Positions 53,301 through 62,100 of a stretch of DNA of 64,000 nt are shown piece after piece. The stretch is from Icerya purchasi. Its lineage: Eukaryota; Arthropoda; Insecta; Hemiptera; Monophlebidae. The stretch is from positions 28,843,083 to 28,907,082 of the forward strand of contig CM077115.1 in NCBI GenBank assembly GCA_039619475.1, given 5' to 3'. The position numbers were made by a program, and so were the translations under genes. The stretch's first letter is position 1, and every line of letters begins with the position of its first letter. Under the pieces are notes generated by a model. The model searched no databases, was not told the origin of the DNA, and was given only the letters and a program-made list of their open reading frames with translations.

Positions 53301-56300
53301 TCGATTGTTTTTATTAGCCTTACTTTTCTTTATTTAGCAACATAATTTATGAAATCTCCAATACTCTATATCTGTTTATTTCACTCATTGTTTCTTTTAT
53401 GTTGTACAGTGATTAATTTTAAATACCAATTTAAAACAATTATTTAATTTATCAAATACCCCGACGCGTTTCGAAGATAAAGCTTCATGATCGCGGGAGT
53501 TATTATAATATAGAAATTTAATAAAGACGATGCTAAAATATAAACAATAAAAAAAGAATAACGGTTAAAAGTCGATGACAAAAGTCGATTATTGCATAGT
53601 TAAATTTAAATTATGAAAAATGACTAATAAAAATAAAATTAAAGTATTTAAAAGTTAAAATTTTTTTTTTCCAATAACTAAATAATTTCCTAACATTCAT
53701 AACTATTATAACGGTTTTCTTTTTCTTTAAACTAACAAGTATATTGCAGTTAGAACTCTATGATATTTTTTTTCCAATTCTTAAATCAGTTAATATTGTA
53801 AATTTATGAAACTATTATTAAAAAAAAACCAATGCGTTATCCTTCTTACGTTTTTTTAGCTTATAAGCAGACATTTCATATTTTTTGGTCAAGTTGCTAT
53901 TTCGGAAAAAAAAAACCAAACCTTTGTTACATACTACAGACGATGATATGTAAATGATTACTACGATTTTTTGACTTAAGTTGTTTCTGCGGAGAATGAA
54001 AAATTATAACCAAAAATCGATTTTATTTTTATAGTTATTACCCGTTATTTAAGTACTAAAAAAAAAAAAACAAAAAAAAAAAAAAACAAATTTATATATG
54101 TGTGTAAGATTTAATTATTTTTATGACACATAGTCTCGTATTTTCCGTTTTTTATTCGGACATTTCTTCAGTACTTGTTACCATTTGTGAAGTTGGTCGT
54201 TATAATATTTCTGTGCATAAAATTCTATGTTTTTCGGGAATACTACCATCCATCACAACGTGTTTCGAATGTTAAATTTCTTTCAGATTTATCGAAATTA
54301 TGTAATATAAACTTTTAGTGTGTCAGCGATGAAATTTTTGATTTACTTTTTGAAAGTTGGAAAATGCTTTTATCTAAACTATCAGTGAAATTCTGAGATG
54401 TAAATATATACCTTTCTTGTCATTATCATGAGCAAAATTCAAGGAAACGATTGTTGCTAATGAATATTTTTAGCATTTAAAAATATGCTTCCATATGACT
54501 TTATGGATAAATAGCTTCTCTCGTGTTAAAATGACCCCACCTTATTTTAAAATCACAGATATAATCTGCTCTTAGATGTTTTATTGAAAAGTTATTTGCG
54601 GACTTATCTGCTACTGTAATATATTCAGCTAACACAATAGAACGATATAATCATATTTTCTAACTTTTCTTTCAATGATAACCACGGTGATTTGGTAGAA
54701 AGTACTCTTACAGTAGAAAAAAATGATAAATTTTGTCAAATCATTTCATTAGGAATCTTATCGTTGCGTAGTTTTTCTTTTGACCTGAACAGACTCCTGA
54801 AAATAGGTATAAAGATGGCGTTTGAATCTATGTTACCGTTCATGTAATTCAACAACGTGAAGCCCACTTTATTAGCTCCGTACTGAGTTATATCTTTACA
54901 GCATAGGTGTTATTAAGTTTTTAATTCTGAAACAATTTATCCATAACTGTCTGAAATAGAATATATCCCGACGATTTAATGCTCGGTAAAAATAAATTTT
55001 GCATATAATTGAATGTCATAGCAGCACCATTCTTCTTATATTTACAAAGTGTCTCTTGATATCTGTTGTTTTATTGTGATGTTTTTTTGCTAATTAGTTC
55101 AGCTGTTTATAGATACACTTTACCTTGTCCAAAAGTGTAAGACTTTTCATCTTCGCAGACATCTTTGTTCATAAATTACACGCGAGTCTACTTGCGCTCA
55201 TTCGGATTTTCTTTAAAATATTTGAAATTAAATTTATGATTGAGAGTACATTTTACCGAACATACTATAGATTATATTGGCATTCAGAGCAGCGTTTATA
55301 GACATTCAATTTCCGACATAATGGGAAATGTAAGAGAAACGATACTAACACAGTTTTTACAATAAATCTTTAACCGCACTCGAATACATCACATTTGTTA
55401 TTATCTAATCTCTGGAAAACAAGTGATTTCTACGTTGTTTTTGAATTGACCGATTCAACTATTAGGAATATGCTACGCCTAATATTTAAAGTATCATAAC
55501 AAAGAACACCTACTCTATACGCATCGTCCCACATATCGATAGATCGGTACATTTTAACTGCTAACTTCCATTCACCGGCATCTATGTAATGTTTTTCGGC
55601 AGATTTATAATTACCCTCTGATTCGCACTGTTGCGCTAAATGAAGGTGCGTTGTTTGAACTAGATCGCTATGATATTCTTTCACTAATTTCATCATCTGA
55701 AGAACAAAAAAAGAAAGCGTTACGATAAAGTAGCGGTACGTATTCGTCGTGAAAATTTACGATTTAATGTAATTTTCAAAACTTTAGTAACTGACGTCTG
55801 CACTCGTCAGAGTAATGTTTACATTTGTATAATTAAAATTTTATTAAATTCAACTTCACTATATGTGTCTGTCTAAATCGATCGGATCTTACAATTTAAG
55901 TTAAAGCTACTATACTTCTCGATAAAAAAGGTAGAGGGTTATTTTTTTTTTTTTTTTTTTGTTCACTCGTCCGCCGCAGCAGTATAAGAATACATATTTC
56001 GTTTTTCAATTTTGAATAGATATTTTTTTCTATCATTTTTCACACATTGATTTCGTGTACACTTGCGTTGCGTATAACAATTGCCATGAGCGCGATACCT
56101 ATTTTGTACAGATAGAATTTATAAAAAGGTAGTCACGACGCTCGGAATCGAGCAATATGACTGAAGGTTTGTGGGGGTATCGCGATAACAGTTTACACCG
56201 ATCGATAAAAACTACTTGTATGTCTTTCGTTCGCTGTGGATTGTCATATTCTTTAAAAACGAAATATAAACGGGAAAAAGTTAATATTTTTAATGATAAT

Positions 56301-59071
56301 AATAAAAAATAAAAATAAAGTAATTCATTTTTGTCTTAAAAAGCGGTTTTAACATTTACAATATTCATTTACTTTCGGAAAAATAATTCACAATTTTTAA
56401 TAATAAACTATAATTAAACTGAACAAATATTTTAAAAAAGTATATATTTTAAATGTCTCGAAAAATATGACATTTTTTTTTTAATGATAATTTAGAAAAG
56501 TTGTTGAAACCCTAAATTTCGTCGGAGGCTAAATATTTAAGTTGAAACTAAAGTACTCCGTGTTTTTACGTGAAAGTTTAGCAATTCTCCCTTCCAAACT
56601 ATCATTTGAGAGAAAAATCACTTATACTTAAAAGATACATTTCTTTGATATTTGTTCAATTTATTTGTGATTTAGTATAAAAATTGCGAGTTGTTTTTTC
56701 GTAAATAAATGAACGCTGTAAATATTAAATGAAAATATTAAAAAAAAAAAAGTACCGATTTCAATATTTATTATAAAAATTTATTAAAAAATGTACTAAA
56801 AATTAAAAAATAATTTTTAGACAAAAAAAGTAACAGCAATTTTTAAATAACATTAACTTTTTGCAGCCCACACTAAATTCAACTTAGAACAGCATTTAAA
56901 ACGAAATTTAATGAATAAAACAATCGCTTAGATTAAATATTGAATGTTTAAATGGTTTTTAACTTTTTATCGTAATTTTTAAATTCAGTGCTGACTACAA
57001 AAAGTTAATACTGTTTAAGAAATTCTGTCACGGCATCATTATATATAATGTTCTAAGACGTATTATTGAATAATTATTCTTTTTCTTTTCAGTGCATTTT
57101 TATTAAATCCTCTTAACAGTAAATCTTGAAATCGGTACAATTTTCTTTAAAAATATTTTATTTTACCATTTTTTGGGAAGTATTTTTAATTAACAGTACC
57201 GATAGATAAAAACCTAAAACGATGCTCGATCGGCTTAAGAATATAATGCTCAAATTCCATCATCAGTGATAAGCTGTTTTTTGTTGATTTTTGTCTGGTT
57301 ATATTAATTAATAAAAGTATACCCTCTCAAGGGACTCCTTTTTTTTTTTTTAGCGGTTTTTCCAATGATTCCTCAGTAAACAATCGTCGATACTTATCGA
57401 TACACTCATACGGCGCTACCGCTGACTGGCAAAAATTTCTAATAAATAAATAGTATCATCGGGGTCACCCAACATGGTCAAAAGCTATACGCGATAATGT
57501 TAAGAAATGTAATATTTTCGTCAATGATGAGCTTGTAAACGGCGCTATGGCGGTTACAATTTTCTTTATTTGAATCTATATTTATTCGCAAAAATTAACC
57601 TGTATTATTAAAAACTTATCTAAAGAGACGACATTTTTTTATGTTATTTGATGACTATTGAGTATCTTTGCTTATCGATATTCATTGGTAGTCACTTAGT
57701 CCCACCGCTGATTGGTACACTTCGAATGAACCGAGAACTATTAAAACCAGTTCACATGGGTATATTTTATGTACGAACAACATTAATAAAAAACATGCGA
57801 GGCGAACATATAATTTCCTCTTTTTTAAAGTCAGTAAAAAACGTTTTTTTTCCTTTTTTAATTTATTTCATTATAAAAAAAAATGCCTTCAGTGTTGCAT
57901 ATTATAAATGGTGTTAGTTAATAAAATTGTTAAAATGTTGCTTTTTTTTTAGTTTTTTTTAGTTTTGTAGTGTATTTTATAATGTAATTTTAAACGGATT
58001 AGCACCTTGTCATACTGATGATTATTTTTATACATCGCAATCGCCAGGTCAGGTTCACGAATGACTAAGTACAACTTTTCCGCTTCCGCGTACTTTCCCA
58101 TTTGTTCCAATGTTTTACCTTTACTAATAAGCATTTTTATTCCTTCTTCCTGTATAGTATAGTTACTCAGTAATGAATATGCTTTGCCCCAGTCGCCTGC
58201 AATTAAAGTAACATTGTATGTAAAACAGTAATCGAATATTTACACGACTCAATCGTAAAAGTTTCCATTTAAATTAAAGTAATATTTTTTATCGCGTAAT
58301 ATCTCTACGAACAAAAAAAAACAGTTTGGTTAACTATTTAATGTTTTCATTTTGTTTTTCTTTTCTGTATTTCATTTAGAAATTTGAAAAATTATTTTAA
58401 TACTAATTAGATAGCAGACATAACTACAAATTGAAAATACTCGAACTGTTCGTTTTTTTTGTAATTACGACTTAACTACGTCAACTGCCCATACGGTGGA
58501 AATTATGCAATACTTACATTACGATAATGAAATGAATTTAAAATTGACAATTTGAAAGCATCGAAGATCACAACAAACTTATTAGTATAATCTGCATATT
58601 TTTATTATAAATTACAGTTAACAGAACTTCTTTTTAAGGACTCTACAAATATTAAATCTTTCGACGGTATCAATGCTGCGGGGTACAATCGAAGTGAGCA
58701 AAGGGAGGAACTTCTACGCAGGCTGGTGAGCAAAGCGGGCAGATATCTACAATAATTAAAGAAAAAAAAGCGCAACAAAAAAACGCTACAATTGCTATAA
58801 TCTGAAACAGCAAATTCAATAAAAATTAACCACGAATTAAAAAAAAAAAAACCCGTTAAATTTTAAGCGGTTTATAAAAATTGTGACTAAGATAACTTTT
58901 AAGAACAAAAAGCAGCGGAAGTCGTACAAAATACATTCAGCGCTGGATTTAGAGATGGCTCAAAAGGTGACTAAGAATACTAGAGACCATTAAATCAGGA
59001 ATTCTCATCAACTCAGACTAATTTTAAATAATTCCTTTTTAAACGGTTCTTCTAAATTCAGTTAAGACTAG

Positions 59072-59109
<38 letters not shown>

Positions 59110-62100
59110 ATTATTTCTTAAGAAAATTTATTTATCTAATAAAACGAAGAAAAAATATTATTAAATTACTAAGTTTAATAATTAAATTAAATAATATTTT
59201 CGGGTATTTATCGACGTCGAAATATAAAAAATATAATTCTAAAATTACATTTTTGGCTTAAATTCTTTGCAATAGAATGTCTCTTATAAATATATTAGTA
59301 AACCGAAACTTTCTGAAGAATTTTTTTACAAAAAGTTAATTTTATTTTTATGTTGCTTTCTTTTGAAGTTTCTATTTTTTGTGCCACACCAGCCAGGCTT
59401 GGCCAGTGTTTAATATTAGCTTAAAATTAACATTGTCTCTTCTACCAGCGGACAAGAGGCAACAGAAAACGATATGTAATTTACTTAACTTGAACTATAC
59501 ATATGAATCTTATATAATTATGATAAAAGTATAGAAACTAATTAAACATATACATACATACATATTATATATATATATAATGTTGTCGCGTAATGCCCTT
59601 TATTGGTCTCTATCGAGTTTTGAAGCCTTTTACCTTTCGGATACTGTTGGTAGTATATATATTATATGCTCCCTCATTACTCGTCAAAGTTATATAATAA
59701 TGACTGCAGCGCGCTTAACAGTCATACTATTGGTTAATTGCGAATTACAGATAATGATGGAGATTTATTGTAGTATAATGATTATGAGAGAACCCGCCCC
59801 GATACCATCTTCAATATCCTTGGAGCAGTAGTTCTTAACTTTTAAGCAATGAGAGACCATTTGACAAAATTTCTGTCTGCCATGGACCTCCAACTGTTTG
59901 AAGGTAATATACAGTAAATGTAAATAAATAAAGGGTTGTTCTATCTATCTATAAATAAGACACGCGTAAAACTGTTCAAAGCCAACAGCATTTTAATTTA
60001 TTTTACGAAAATTTTACAATTATCAAAAGCGCCGAGAACCCCTGCTCGCATAGATATGTCGATGATAACAAAGTTCGGTAACGTACAGCAATTTCTTGAA
60101 TCTTTGGGAAAGAAATTACCTTTTGGCTCCAAAAATTTTCAAAATTAATTCCTGTCACGAATATATCTTTCAAGTTACTATTGTGTTGCATTTCAATCAC
60201 TTCTTCTTGAATTTCATTAGGCACCTGAGAAACGTTGATCACTTTCCGAACACCTTCGTCCTCACAGTAGTCAGAAAAAATGAAGTATCATGTTCTTTTG
60301 TATTTCTCCTTTAATCTCAGCACGCTGCCTGACAATAATTCGATTCAGCGTATCAAATGCAGAAAAATTTTTTCTTCCAACTTTATCGATCCATAGCTTG
60401 ATTTTAGTGATAAATTCATTAATTTTATCTTCATATGCAAATTTATTGCTTGCGCCTTGCAACTTCAAATTTCATGACCCTTGCACAGTTTAAGGTTCAA
60501 TTTATTTAGTTGCGCGAAAAAATCAACCAAATAAGCAAAACACATTTGAAGTTTGGACTCGCAGAACTGATCCAGCAACTCTTTGTTCTCCTTGTTAGTT
60601 AATAATATTTGTACTTCCTCTTTCAGTTCGTACAACCCCGACAGCATATTTCCTTTGGAAAGCCGACACACTTTTGTATGGAAACGCCGAGTTTCGTATT
60701 TAACGAGTATTAAGTGCACCTCTTTTTAATGACTTTTACAGCTTTAATATTTTTAGGATGGCTTCGCGGACCACTTTGAGTGCTTCCAGGGACCACTGGC
60801 TAAGAACCACTGCTTTGGAGGATTGCCTGGCAATGTATCTGTTGACAATGTCAGGATTATCACTAAGAATAAATTTTTCAAAAATGTTTTTATATTTTTG
60901 TATATGAACATCTTTAACAAATGAAATATTATAAGATCCTTACATGATTAGAAAGATATTTAGGTGCCGAAGTCATTTTGCGAAGAATCTTAGATTGTTG
61001 CCTTTGAATCAGTAAAACGTTGCTTGCTTCGGTATTTACATATAATTCATTGACGCTATAACCGCGCTGGATATACATATATATACGTTTTCTCAGATAC
61101 AGACTTAAAATTGACCTTCTTTTCCTATTAACGGATAAATTCTATGAATTTGTTCAAACAGAAACGCCACGGAGGTCTCCGATTTGTACGCATCCTTAGA
61201 TATTTCACAGAATTATACTCGGTATTTTGTAGTTGCTTTTTATCAAGGGGTAAACCGGTGTGGAATTGTGGCGTACAAACTCTTGGAATTGTCTGTAATT
61301 GTTTGGTATTGTCTGTAATTGTTTGGTATTGTCTGTAATTGTTTGGTATTGTCTGTAATTGTTTGGTATTGTCTGTAATTGTTTGGTATTGTCTGTAATT
61401 GTTTGGCATTGTCTGTAATTGTTTGGCATTGTCTGAAATTTTTTGGAATTGTCTGGAATTGTTTAGAATTATCTGGAATTTTCTAGCGTTTTTTTAAAAC
61501 GCGATGTTATTTTAAGCTACGTAATGACAACTAAATTTCCATTTCACATTAGTGTTATCACTCAAGTTTAATGAAATGACACTTTTTACATTTTTTTATA
61601 TGAGCAAAAATTTTCTAATGAAAAGAAATATGCTTCCCTAAATCAGCACATTTAATGTAATAGTTTTAAATGTAATTGAAAATTATTGATAATGATTACT
61701 AGTCATTTCATACCATTTTATAGTCATCTATTAACACGGTATTAAATTATTAACTAATAGTTTAACTGAAAATTTACAAAGGAAAAATTTTTATAAAAGC
61801 TAAAAATAATTATTCAAAACTGATCAAAAATTATGTCTTTATAGTTTTACTTCCCAAAGTTTGGATAATTAAAAAATATGGCAGGCATTTTTTACAAATT
61901 AATTTAAATTTATTTTGTGCTGTCATAAGAAATAGTCAAGCAACATAATAAATTATTAAAAAATGAAGTAATTTTTAGAAAAAAAAAAAAAGTTTACTAA
62001 ACCGAATTATTTTTTTAAATATGAAAAACGTGTAGCCTGGCAGATTTTTTTTTTTTTTTATTTCTTTCCGCTGTGTTCAGCTTTTTGGCTAGAAGCGTAG

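Noticed and set aside
61128..61429. Overlapping ORFs with a repeated [15 protein letters not shown] pattern
   Set aside because: They are translations of the 20-bp minisatellite in two frames, not a repeat protein.
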